In this document: positions 53,544 through 63,836 of the stretch, in pieces
Layout of the letters: every line of letters starts with the position of its first letter
Numbering within the stretch: position 1 is the stretch's first letter
NCBI GenBank assembly: GCA_027625915.1
Contig: JANTQA010000015.1
Span: 7,283,001-7,347,000, forward strand
Origin: Anaeramoeba flamelloides
Lineage: Eukaryota > Metamonada > Anaeramoebidae
Reading direction: 5' to 3'
Length of the DNA stretch: 64,000 nt
The notes under the pieces: model-generated
Told to the model about the DNA's origin: nothing
Seen by the model: only the letters and a program-made list of their open reading frames with translations
Database searches by the model: none
Translations under genes and position numbers: made by a program

Positions 53544-55991
53544 ATGAATGAAGAAAAGGAAAAAGAAATTATTTCAATTCAACTCCGACTCAAAAGATAT
53601 TTAGCAGTCAAAAACAAACGAGAATTACAAATTCGATTTGAAAACAGAGAAAGAGGTTTAGACGAACTAATATCGACTGAACAAACGTATTGTGATCGAT
53701 TAAAAACTTTGATAAATTTATTTGCAAACCCACTTTCTGGTAAGACAAGCACAAACCAAAACTCTCCAACTTTCGATGGTGGTACAAAGAAGTCTAACAA
53801 TAAAAAGTTCACTTTGTCAACACTTGAATTCTCGACCATTTTTCAAAATGTTGAAGCAATTTCTGGTTATCATTCAAAAACGATATTAACTTCTTTGGAG
53901 GAGAGGCTTGGCCGAAAAAGAAATCAAGAACAAAACTTAAACAAAACACATCATAAGAAAACAGGTAGTGAAAAAAAAAAAGTTACACAACCAGAAAATA
54001 ATAAAGAGAATAGACAAGAAAAACAAAAGCAAAAACAAGAAGAAAAACAAAAACAAAAAGAAGTCGAAAAAGAAAATAATCAAGAAAAAGAAAAACAAAA
54101 AGAAGAAAAAAAAGTAACAGAAAAACAAAAACAGGAAGAAAAAGAAGAAGAAAAACAAGTGGAACAAGAAAATAGTCAAGAAAAAGAAAACCAAAAAGAA
54201 GAAAAAGATAGCCAAACAGAAAAACAAAAACAGGAAGAAAAAGAAAACAAAAAACAAATCGAACAAAAGCCTATAGCCAGAAAAACTGTCTTAATTGGAA
54301 AGTGCTTCCAAGAATGGAGGATTTTACCAAAATTGTATAAGCATTATTGTGAAGGTTATGAAGAAGGACTAAAATTGTTAACGACAATAAGAGAAAAAAG
54401 GGACAATTTGCAAAATTTCTTGATGGACACAAAGCATTCACCCGAAGCACAAAACTTAGATCTAACATCCTTTTTAATTTTACCAATCCAACGACTTCCG
54501 CGATACAATTTACTATTATCGGAAATCTTAAAATACACCGACAAAGAGCACCCGGATTATCAGGACATCAACGAAACGATTGGGTATATCCAAAAGGTTG
54601 CGAATGAGATCAATCAGCATCTGAATGTCTTGGAACAGCAAAGAGAATTGTATGAATTGCAATCCAGAATGGCAAAATTCAAGGTTGTCAAAAATGGGAG
54701 ACGATTAGTGAGATCACAAACGTTCCAAAAAGTTAGCCCCTATGGCGTTGTACAAAAGAGGCATTTTTTTTTATTTAATGACGTTTTGATTTATTGCTCA
54801 AAAAAGTTTTCAAAATACAAATTTAAAAAGTCTATTAATGTTAATGATTCTTGGATCCAAGACATGCCGACTACAAATAAATTAAAAAATGTTTTCTTGA
54901 TAGTTGGCCAAAAAAAAACATTAACAGTGTGTGCAATCAACAAAAAAAAAAAAACAAAATGGATTAAAGTCATGACGGAACTTATAAACGAATTAGTAGA
55001 AAAAAAAAACACTAAAAAAAAGATTCAAAGAAAAAATGCAAAACTATCGAAAAAAATCATCGAAATGTTTTTACTGAATTTATCGATTCTCAAAATTTTA
55101 AAAAATTTGTCGCCACCAGATCTTCAATCTGGTTCCTTTTCAAATGCTGATGTTTTTGGAATCATTGATGTGGAACAAATACAGAATAATACTTCTTCAA
55201 CTTCCCCAATTGTTCTGAGGTTTAATTCTTCAAATGCAATTCAAAGCTCAAGGAAAATCCAGAGTATACATCAAAAGACAAACCAAACCAAAAATATAAC
55301 TCAAAATAACAATCGGAATCAAAAGGGAAAAATTGGAAACCAAAATAAAAAAATTGGGAACAGAAGAAATTATCGGAAATATTCCAAAATGAATACAGAC
55401 AGAAAAAGATTAACAATTGCTTTAAATAACCGTAAATCAAGAAACAGTTTATCTCAAATGAATATGTCATCAAAAAGAATGTCTGTATCATTAGATTTTG
55501 TGCAAATTTTAAGAAAAATTGATGGGCCACCACCAACTCTTCCAAAAAAATTAAACCAAAAAGAAAGAAAATCGAGACTTTCAAAACTTGCTCAAAAAAA
55601 AAATAATAGTTTAAAAAAGAATGAAAAAAAAACTCAATTTGACAAAGATAATTTAAAAAAAGAAGAACAAACCAATGATAAAGAGAAAGGAAATATAAAA
55701 CCCAATCAAGAAAAAGAAGAAGAAGAAGAAAAAAAAGAAAAGGAAAATAGAAAAAATGAAAGTATTGTGAAAAAACATCAAGATTCTGAAGTTAAGGATA
55801 TTGAAGAAAAACAAAAACAAATGGAAAAAACCATAACAGAAAAAGAAAATGAAAATGAAAAGGAAAAGGAAAAGGAAAAGGAAAAGGAAAAGGAAAAGGA
55901 AAAGGAAAAGGAAAAGGAAAAGGAAAAGGAAAAGGAAAAAGTAACTGAAAATGAAAATGAAAAGGGAAATGAAAAGGAAAAGGAAAAATGA
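53544..55991 (+). CDS. RhoGEF: DH domain interrupted by a charged insert, PH domain, Lys/Glu tail
   Basis: Intronless, 815 residues. DH begins RGLDELISTEQTYCDRLKTL (residues about 32-51) with EFSTIFQNVEAISGYHSKTI near 94-113. A Lys/Gln/Glu-only insert covers about 145-243. The DH then resumes: LIGKCFQEWRILPKLYKHYC (about 250-270) and the CR3 helix SFLILPIQRLPRYNLLLSEI (about 308-327), the Rho-contacting signature. PH follows (VVQKRHFFLFNDVLIYCSKK; KKTKWIKVMTELINELVE) at about 375-490. The protein should load GTP on Rho/Rac-type GTPases at the membrane and steer actin. Insertion inside the DH, between its first helices and CR2, is unusual; it would have to loop out. The remaining 300 residues are basic or charged, with a proline patch GPPPTLPKKL and an (EK)n end. 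The ATG at 53,544 precedes a charged helix and is the only suitable start. Confidence 0.9.
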   Translation: MNEEKEKEIISIQLRLKRYLAVKNKRELQIRFENRERGLDELISTEQTYCDRLKTLINLFANPLSGKTSTNQNSPTFDGGTKKSNNKKFTLSTLEFSTIFQNVEAISGYHSKTILTSLEERLGRKRNQEQNLNKTHHKKTGSEKKKVTQPENNKENRQEKQKQKQEEKQKQKEVEKENNQEKEKQKEEKKVTEKQKQEEKEEEKQVEQENSQEKENQKEEKDSQTEKQKQEEKENKKQIEQKPIARKTVLIGKCFQEWRILPKLYKHYCEGYEEGLKLLTTIREKRDNLQNFLMDTKHSPEAQNLDLTSFLILPIQRLPRYNLLLSEILKYTDKEHPDYQDINETIGYIQKVANEINQHLNVLEQQRELYELQSRMAKFKVVKNGRRLVRSQTFQKVSPYGVVQKRHFFLFNDVLIYCSKKFSKYKFKKSINVNDSWIQDMPTTNKLKNVFLIVGQKKTLTVCAINKKKKTKWIKVMTELINELVEKKNTKKKIQRKNAKLSKKIIEMFLLNLSILKILKNLSPPDLQSGSFSNADVFGIIDVEQIQNNTSSTSPIVLRFNSSNAIQSSRKIQSIHQKTNQTKNITQNNNRNQKGKIGNQNKKIGNRRNYRKYSKMNTDRKRLTIALNNRKSRNSLSQMNMSSKRMSVSLDFVQILRKIDGPPPTLPKKLNQKERKSRLSKLAQKKNNSLKKNEKKTQFDKDNLKKEEQTNDKEKGNIKPNQEKEEEEEKKEKENRKNESIVKKHQDSEVKDIEEKQKQMEKTITEKENENEKEKEKEKEKEKEKEKEKEKEKEKEKEKVTENENEKGNEKEKEK
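55855..55940 (+). repeat. Coding hexanucleotide repeat (AAAAGG)n
   Basis: About 14 units of AAAAGG encode an alternating Glu-Lys stretch at the RhoGEF C-terminus. It is nearly perfect at DNA level, so expansion is likely recent. The long antisense open frames over it are by-products. Confidence 0.95.
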
Positions 55992-56173
55992 AACAATCAA
56001 AACCCACTATTTTAATAATTTATTATTATGATTTAATGTTATCATGGTCTGGTTGTTATTAATATATTCAATCTAAACCAGAAATAAAATCTAATTAAAT
56101 TAACTCATTTTTTTTTTTTTTTTTTTTTTTTCATTTTGAAGCGAGGAAATTAATTTCCTCTTACAGCCGTTAG

Positions 56174-56242
56174 GTTTTCCAAAATTTAAAAGAATGGATT
56201 AAAATCATAGATTTTATTCAATTCTTTTGAATTCTGGAAAAT
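56174..56242. repeat. Palindromic hairpin repeat
   Basis: TTTTCCAAAATTTAAAAGAA, loop around AAATCATAGATTT, then CAATTCTTTTGAATTCTGGA. Followed by GGCACTCTACGGCACTCTAC at 56,252, the terminal motif of the foldback family. Confidence 0.75.
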
Positions 56243-56984
56243 TGTTGTTGGCACTCTACGGCACTCTACTATACTGGCAGTAATTTTGATTTAGAAATTT
56301 CAATAAAAAATCAGAATTTCATTTTCATTTACCAATGACAAGACAAATAATGAGTCTTTATATTGATTATTATCAATTGGAAACAATTTTTTATTTTTCC
56401 TAATTTGGATTTATTCTTTGATCCATAATTTTCGACAAAATCTAAAATCGTGAAAAACAGAAAATTATTAATTGAAATAGCCTTATAAAAAATCTTGTGA
56501 ATTTTACAAATCAAATAAGATAACATTTTTTCTGATCTTCAAGAATTCAATATTTGATTTTCTTTAACGTATTTTTACAATAAGATTAATTTGTAATGTT
56601 ATTTGTTTGTAGAAAATCTACGATATAACTAAAAGAGAGACTTTCATAAAATTAAAAAAGATTTGAAAATTTTTCATATTGTTTTTCAATCCAAAAAATT
56701 CAACAAAAAGATCAAAGTTTTTTATATATTTTTTCAAAAAAATGAACCTAGAATTCATATTTATATCCCTTTGTACCCCGTATTTGCAAAAATTTCATCA
56801 AGTTTTTAAAAAAAGATTTAAAGTGATATTGATGTACTAATATTTTAATTTTCTTGTTTGTCTTTAATACAGATTTGAATTATAATAAAAAGTCAAAATA
56901 GTTCAAAGATAAAGTAGTTAAGTTATTTATTTTTTTTTTGAAATTGGAAAAAATAATAATTATTTTATTTTATTGATGGAAGAA

Positions 56985-57545
56985 GTGTAAATTACACTCT
57001 AGATGTCCTTTTACTTAAATTTCCCCAAAGGTAATTTAAGCGTAAAATCATTGATTTCACGATTGTTCAAGGGAAAGACACACCCAATTTTTCTTATGAT
57101 TAAAAAGGCAAAGCACAAGATTGAAAAGAAAAAAGGAGAAAAGAAATTTGAAAAAGAAATTTAAAAAGGTTTTTTAAGAAGCAATTGTTAAAAAATCCAA
57201 AAAAAAAAAAAACCAATGCTATCTTTAATTAAGACCCCCAAAATCACAGCCACGATACTTTTGGTTGATTTAATAATTTGATAATTGGTCATGAATGTTC
57301 ACTTGGGGATCTTTGATTAAGTTGTTGTAATTTCTTTTTTTTATTGATCTTATTTGCTTTAAACCTTTGGTCATTTTTAGGTTTTGCTTTTTTGTTTTTA
57401 TTTTCAAGTTACTCATACTTTCATGCGTCAGTGTTTCGGTATTAGCAAGTAATAACTTGATATTTTTCCTTTGTAACTCTTCTTCCCAATATAAAGAAGA
57501 TTCAGCTAGGAAAAAAATGGAAAAAAATAAAAATAATAATTATTA
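56985..57545 (+). repeat. Dispersed repeat family F, reference copy
   Basis: The most complete unit, about 0.56 kb. The left end is GAAGTGTAAATTACACTCTA (near-palindromic), then an inverted pair ACTTAAATTT/AATTTAAG around CCCCAAAGG. The right end is CTTCTTCCCAATATAAAGAA and ATTCAGCTAGG. A 67-codon frame at 57,367-57,570 begins at an ATG but is broken in the other copies. Confidence 0.8.
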
Positions 57546-58879
57546 TTCATTTGTACATTTTTTTAAATGATTTTTATTTTTATTTTAACTTTATAAATAA
57601 GAAAATTTATTACAATAATAGTAATTCAAAACTCAACAGATTGATTTATTAATAATTATAATCAAACAATATTGCTAATTTTATAATAAAAAAAATAGTA
57701 AAAAAAAAAATTACTCTAAAAAATTCATTTTTTTTTTTAGAAAAAAATTCAATAAATATCCAATCAAGAGATAAATTAAATTCATTTCTTTGGGTACAAA
57801 AATTAAAATTTTAATATAATAAGTTTTCTAAAACTTTTATTTAAGCAATAGATAATAATTTGAATAACAAAAAAAAAAAAAAAATGTAAAATATTTTCAT
57901 TTTATGAAACTAGATTAAACAAATATAAATTACTTTTTAATCGAGAAAATAATTATACCTAAATTTAAAATCAAATAAAAAATAACTTTTAAATATTACA
58001 ACAAGATAATAAAATAATCTTCGAAACCAAATTTTTTTTTATCAAATTCTGTTATTGGTAAAAATTTGAATAATATATTTGCGAAATTTGAATTTTTCTT
58101 TTATGAATTAATCCAGATCTTGTAAAATAAGTTCTGATATATGGTCTCTAATTCAATAATATTGTTTATTTTATATCTCGATTTTAAAAAGTCGAAAATT
58201 AAAAAATAGTAAAAAATAAAAAAAAAAAATCAATTATTTATCTGACTCGAACTATTGGCCAAATCATTTAAATTTGAAAAAAAATCTTGTTGAAAAAATT
58301 TCACAAATTTTACAATTATAAAAAATATTATTTTTTTTTCAAATTTAATTTATCTTTTTTTTTATTTTCAAATTATTTAGAATTAAATATAGATATTAAT
58401 ATTGAATAGTTAATAAGTAGATAAACCAAATTTTCTATGTGATGCTAAAATATCTTGTGTAATAAATAAATTATTTAATCAAGCATTTTAGGCAATTTTG
58501 TGGTGCATAGGGACCCAAAAAAATTTCCAGTAAAGTATGATGTGTTTTAATCAATAAAAATAAGAGGTTTTTGATATGTAGACTAACTTTAAAAAAAAAA
58601 AAAAAAATTATTTTGACAAAATTTGGAAGAAGAATAAATAAAATCACAATAACCAAAAAAAAATTCCCCATAATTGGTTATTTTTTTTTAAGTTATTTAT
58701 TTATTGTAGTAACTATACAATTTTGAATTATAAAATTTTCTTTCTCAGATATATTTTTATCAATTCTATATCTTATAATCCTTTGATAACATTTCAAATT
58801 AAAAATTCTGTTTGAAATGTTTTTAGTATATTTGGGGTGCTAAGGGATATATATTTGTTCTTTACTTTGAAAAATGAAA

Positions 58880-59260
58880 AAAAAAAATTAAAAAAGTTAA
58901 TTTTAAGAAGCAATTGTTAAAAAATCAAAAAAAAAAACAAAACCAATGTTCTCTTTAATTAAGAACTCCCAAAATCAGATAAAAAGGATATTTATAGTTT
59001 ATTTAATAATTTGACAATTGATCACTAATAGTCACTTGGGGATTTTTGATTAAGTTGTTGTAATTTCTTTTTTTTTTTTGATCTGATTTACTTTAAACCT
59101 TCGGTCATTTTTTGGTTTTTCTTTTTCTTTTTTATTTTCAAATTACTCATGCTTTAGATTTTCAGTTTCAAAGTATTACTAAGAAACCACTTTACCTTTT
59201 TTCTTTGTGGCTCTTCTTTCCAATATAAATAAGATTCGACTAGGGGGAAATGGAAAACAA
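58880..59260 (+). repeat. Dispersed repeat family F, right part only
   Basis: Begins inside the unit (TTTTAAGAAGCAATTGTTAA at 58,901) and continues to CTCTTCTTTCCAATATAAAT near 59,211. It abuts family D at 59,262. Confidence 0.7.
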
Positions 59261-59261
59261 T

Positions 59262-59812
59262 AAAAATCATCTTTGTTAGTCAAGCTATTTGCTCATTGAC
59301 AATACCAAATTAAGATAAATATTAATAGTGATTGAATCAATGACTAAGGTCATTTATTTCAAAATGTGTTGATTGGAATATTTCCAAAATATGAAAAAAA
59401 AAAAAATAACACCTTTTTTGGAGAAAAAGATATATAACCTATTTTAATCAAAAAACTGGAAATATTTAAAGGGCTCAAATGATTTTTTAAATAATAAAAT
59501 ACAGTTATATGTTTTTGATTTAACATTTGGAAATTTTTCCAGATTAAAAAAGTTATGAAAACAATTCTTTCGATCAATAAGAAAATAATAAACACTAATT
59601 TTCTCCTCCTAAAAAATATCAGATAAAAACGAGATCAGAAAATTTAATATATTTTATTTATGTAAGAACATACTAAGAGACAAATTGAATTATCATTAAA
59701 AATCAAGAAATAGTTTTTAATGATTTTGTATATTTGAATAGTTTTATGACTATTTATTTTTAAAGATATATTTTAAAATAAATTTACCCGACTTTTTTGG
59801 GAAATAGCTTTG
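59262..59812 (+). repeat. Dispersed repeat family D, copy
   Basis: Collinear with 40,025-40,600. Ends GGAAATAGCTTTGAG about 45 bp from the SPRY gene stop codon. Confidence 0.75.
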
Positions 59813-59856
59813 AGATTTTCACCTCATCTATTTTTATAACTTTCAAAAGATTTGTT

Positions 59857-60393
59857 TTATTTTAGAATTGTGATTATATTTTTTTTCAGCCTTTGCCCTT
59901 CTAATAATATATAAAGAGATACTTTCTTGGGAATTCCTCCCCAGCAAATACCCATTTTTTGATTGTTTATGCCAAAAGAGAGTTCTCTATTATACATGTC
60001 AAGGTATACATTAACAATAGCTCCTTGTTCAAAAGGTTGACCATATGTGGATGATTGATGTGGAGAGAATTTTGTTTTATATGAAGATGTTTCTTTTGTA
60101 GTATTTGACCAAAAAGTTTGATAAAAATATATTTTTTTAACTTGTTTTTCTTTTGATAAATCTTCGCGTTTGTTTGATTTGATTATTCCAATAAAAATTC
60201 GATTTTTTTCATAGGTAGATTGGGGAAATTGGTCAATTTTTATGTTTATTACATGTTTTCCTCTTTGGTAAATTTGGTCTCCGCATACTTCTCCCCACTC
60301 TTTCCCCACTGTAGTGATCCTTTTCGATTTACGAGAAATTTGGATAAATTTGGTCTTGAAGTTTGCATTAAACATTTCATTATTCACACTTGC
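59857..60393 (-). CDS. SPRY (B30.2-like) domain protein, probably last exon
   Basis: Open frame from about 60,393 to TAA at 59,857. ITTVGKEWGEVCGDQIYQRG, KHVINIKIDQFP and RIFIGIIKS form the front SPRY strands. QGAIVNVYLDMYNRELSFGI and NNQKMGICWGGIPKKVSLYI form the back strands with the typical buried Trp and Gly-Ile. SPRY domains bind peptides as adaptors, often in ubiquitin ligases or beside BTB domains; no partner domain is visible here. The first ATG is 60,375, but AATAG at 60,394-60,398 is a possible acceptor and the in-frame residues before the ATG (ASVNNE) look coding. I therefore think upstream exons are missing. 172 residues from the ATG, enough for a single SPRY. Confidence 0.75.
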   Translation of the reverse strand, partial: ASVNNEMFNANFKTKFIQISRKSKRITTVGKEWGEVCGDQIYQRGKHVINIKIDQFPQSTYEKNRIFIGIIKSNKREDLSKEKQVKKIYFYQTFWSNTTKETSSYKTKFSPHQSSTYGQPFEQGAIVNVYLDMYNRELSFGINNQKMGICWGGIPKKVSLYILLEGQRLKKNIITILK

Positions 60394-60705
60394 CTATTTA
60401 TTTATTTTTTAAAAAAATAAATGTGTATTTTCACATAGATTAAAATAGAATCATTATAATAAATAAGAGCGATGGGGGAAATAAGTTACAAAATATTAGA
60501 TTTTGTGATGGTAACTTGTTTTATCATGGTATTAGCAATAAATTCTCCATAATATTAAAAAAGCGTGATTAGTACAACTTTATTGCAAAAAATCATAAAA
60601 TTGTGAGAATTCATAAATTTGTAAAAATTTTACAAAATTGTGACAATGAAGAAAAAAAAATTTTTTTTTTTTTTTTTCATTAAGTGGTGAGTACTAAAAG
60701 TTCGC

Positions 60706-60904
60706 ATGTCTACTCAAATACCTAATAAAAGATTTAGAAATTTTTTAAAAGATTCAAACATGTATTTATTATCCACTGAGACAAATAAAGATTTTGAATT
60801 TTTTTTTGTAATAATATTAAAAGCATTAGTTTTTTTTAATATATTAGATAAAATTATTTTTTTTGAATTGAGAATTACAGATTTTGGGATTTTTTTCAAA
60901 GGTT
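60706..60904 (+). CDS. Possible first exon, unknown protein
   Basis: ATG frame MSTQIPNKRFRNFLKDSNMY, then LLSTETNKDFEF and a hydrophobic half (VIILKALVFFNILDKII), reaching GTAAAT after FFKG. GTAAAT is the donor type seen in the GTPase-like genes. A minus-strand frame overlaps it almost exactly and is equally long, so this is tentative. No family recognised. Confidence 0.25.
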
Positions 60905-61089
60905 GGTAAATTCCAAAGAAAATGATCAAAATGATAAATGATATTCAATTTTTTTTGATTTTTTACAATTGGGAAAATTTTGATTTATTTTCATTTGACA
61001 TAAGAATATCTGTTTAGATAATTTGTAAAAGTTCTGAGTATTAAAACCGAAGTTCAACCCTTCAACATTAAATATATTTTTTAATAGCT

Positions 61090-61534
61090 TCTCCAGAATT
61101 CAAAAGAATCGAGCGAAATCTTTGGTTTCCCTCAATTCTTTTAAATTCTGGAAAACCTAACAGTATTTTTATTTTAATTTTAGAAATAAAAAGAAAATTT
61201 ATGATTTTTTCTTTGTATTTCAAAAAGTAAAAAAAAAAAAACAGTGTCTAGGTTTTCTTGATGTAATTCTTGTTTATTATGAAAAGTGTTCTAGGTTTTT
61301 TTGAGGTTTTATATTTTATTTCTGAAGTGTTCTAGGTTTTTTTTTATTTTTTGAAATAAACAGAAAATTTTAATAAATTTTCGGTTTATTTCGAAAAGTA
61401 AAAAAAACTTAACGAAAATCTATTTATTTTTCAAATAAACAGAAAAATCAAGAAACACTAACAGTGCTTTTCCCAGAATTCAAAAGAATAGAGTAAAATC
61501 TTTAATTTCGCTAATTCCTTCAAATTCTGAAAAA
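61090..61534. repeat. Foldback-family element with two hairpins
   Basis: Palindromes at 61,090-61,153 and 61,468-61,534 flank the modules GTGTTCTAGGTTTTTTTGAG, GAAGTGTTCTAGG and the centre AAATTTTCGGTTTATTTC (61,376-61,393). Here the centre is intact, giving an empty site for the TIR element at 46.5 kb. Confidence 0.75.
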
Positions 61535-63100
61535 TCTAACAACATTTCCAACAGGTTTGTTTTCAAGTTGTTTGTTTCCATATTTATAAAGTTCAATTCC
61601 TACTTTTTTTAAGTTTTTTGATTGAAAGTTAATACTTTCTACTTTTTATTCTCCAAATTTAAGAAATTAACTAAACCCCATTCCAAAAATTTAGAAACAC
61701 CCAAAATCAAAAATAGGTAAAAAAAAAAAACCCAATTTAATTTATTTTTCCAAACCTAATATTAAACTACATTTAAGTTACCCAATTAATGTTTTTATAA
61801 GTAATCAATTTTATCCCAAATAAAATAAAAAAATATCAAACAAATAATTAAAAATCTGCCTTTCCAAAATAATGTAAAGAGCGGAAAAAAAAATTATTGG
61901 TAAATGTGTTGAAATTTTACCAACAATTGTTGATCGATCAAATGAAAAGATACCATCAACTAATTGTATGTGATTTTTCTATTCAACAAACTCAACACTG
62001 GCCTTCTATCAACCATCGAAAAAAATTTCCAGATCTAACCAAACAGATTACGTAACTGGAAAAAAGATAATGAAAACAAAACAAAAAAGACAAAAAATGA
62101 AATGGTTTGTAAAATCAAAATTATTTTCAAATTGAATGGAAAGTGGAGTATTGCTATTCTTTTAACTGTTTAAACTGTGTCCAATTTTTTATCATTTTAT
62201 TTACAATAGTTTCCCAAAATCTTTTCACAATGTCTACAATTTTATCTTAAACTTTTAAAAGTTCTAATCTCAATCTTATCTGTAGTTATCAAAAATTATT
62301 TACTTAGATTTTCACAAAGAAAAAGTTTTGAAAAAAAATAAATAGCTTTTTTATAATAATATCTTAAAAAAAAGCACATTAAATTATTATTAAGAATCAC
62401 AGAAAGAATGCACAACGATTTTAGATATTTAAACAGTTATACTAGAATTTAGTTTAATAAAAGATATTTTTGAATTAAATTTTAATGAAATAATTTTAAG
62501 TTAATACAGCTTAAAATTATTTTCATTAATTAATAATTGTAGAATCTATGATTTTACGCTTAAATTCCTGAAAGGGAATTTAAGTAAAAGGACACCCAGT
62601 GTGTAATTTACACTTCCTCATCAATAAAAAAAAAAAAAATAAAAAATAAAAGATATTTTTAAAAGAAATTTTTCATAGTGTTTTTGAAAATAGCTTATTT
62701 ATACAATATTATTGATACACTATTCAACAAAGTACACCAGAGCTACTTTAATAATAAAAAAGAAAAAAATAAATTAATAAATTAAAAATTAAATCCACTT
62801 ATAGTGTTTAACAATTGTTACTATTTCTTAAATATTATAATTAAGATAGGATTGTTTTTGTTTTTTTTTTTTTGAAATAAAAAATAGAGTAAAAACTTGA
62901 TTTTCCATAATCTTCGTAAAATAAAAGCATAATGGCACTTTTCACCATGTTTTCTACTGAATTAAAAAAACCTATCAATTTTTTCGAATAATAGATAACA
63001 TATTTACTACTATTTTTAATCTGAAAGAATTGAAAACAATCACTGATTTTATCCATTTTTTTTTTTTTTTTGTTTCTCAAAAAAAATATATTAACACAGG
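61535..63100. other. Gene-free stretch with repeat pieces
   Basis: About 61,671-61,720 shares CCAAAAATTT(A/G)GAAACACCC and AAAATCAAAAAT with 32,887-32,925. About 61,850-62,000 resembles 44,140-44,340. About 62,545-62,625 is an inverted solo family F core (GTGTGTAATTTACACTTC). No gene seen. Confidence 0.6.
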
Positions 63101-63104
63101 CGAT

Positions 63105-63505
63105 GATACACATCTACACAGTGTAAATATGAAATGTTTTAAAAAATAGAGTTTTTACAATTTTGGAGATAAATAAAAAGTTCCATGCATTTATCCAAAT
63201 TTTGGTTATAGTAAACCAAACACTTGTTTTGATTTTATAGAATAATAATAATTTGAATGGATTTTCAATAATAAAATCGTTTGGTGAGCACCAATAATTT
63301 GTTTGAAAAATGATTTTTTTAAAAAAACAAAATAATTATTGGTATTTAACAAACGATTTTATATTGAAAATCCATTCAAACTCAAAAACAAAAATGGAGT
63401 TTTTACAATTTTTGGAATAAATACATGGAACTTTTTATTAATCTCTAAAATTGTAAAAACTCTATTTTTTACAACATTTCATATTTACTCTAGTGTAGAG
63501 ATTGA
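63105..63505. repeat. Large foldback, about 0.4 kb
   Basis: Left arm GTAAATATGAAATGTTTTAA, ATAGAGTTTTTACAATTTTG and AAAAGTTCCATG; right arm carries the complements in reverse (CATGGAACTTTTTATTAATC, AATTGTAAAAACTCTATTTT, ACATTTCATATTTAC). Inner pair GAATGGATTTTCAATA and its complement near 63,370. The centre is near 63,315. Not related to the CTAGG foldback family. Confidence 0.85.
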
Positions 63506-63836
63506 ATTTATCAAGGTTTTTTTTTTTTTTTTTTTTTTTTTATCAAAATAAATAAGAGATAAATGCAAATCATTTGAAAAAAATAGGATCCTCTAATGAA
63601 ATACTCAATAACAATTTTTTTATATTACATATTTACCCTTAAATCATTTTTGGAGATTTGTTTATTTATTTTAGGAGTATCAGTTCTGAAATAATCATTC
63701 AATTATGTTATTTTTAATTTTCAAAGGAAAAAAGAAAAAAAAAAAAAAAATATTAAATAAAAAAGATTGGATATAATGTGAATTAAACATAGAAAAAAAA
63801 AAAAAAAAAAAAGGAAAGTAATAAGAAATTAATTAC

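Noticed and set aside
53937-54266. Antisense frame of Phe/Leu repeats under the RhoGEF insert
   Set aside because: Complement of the Lys/Gln/Glu-coding tract. Low complexity only; the sense strand has clear domains.
55653-56007. Three overlapping antisense frames of F/S/L/P repeats
   Set aside because: By-products of the AAAAGG repeat in the RhoGEF tail.
60714-60929. Minus-strand frame opposite the possible exon at 60.7 kb
   Set aside because: Opens without ATG at its end and lacks splice context. The plus frame has an ATG and a GTAAAT donor, though it too is weak.
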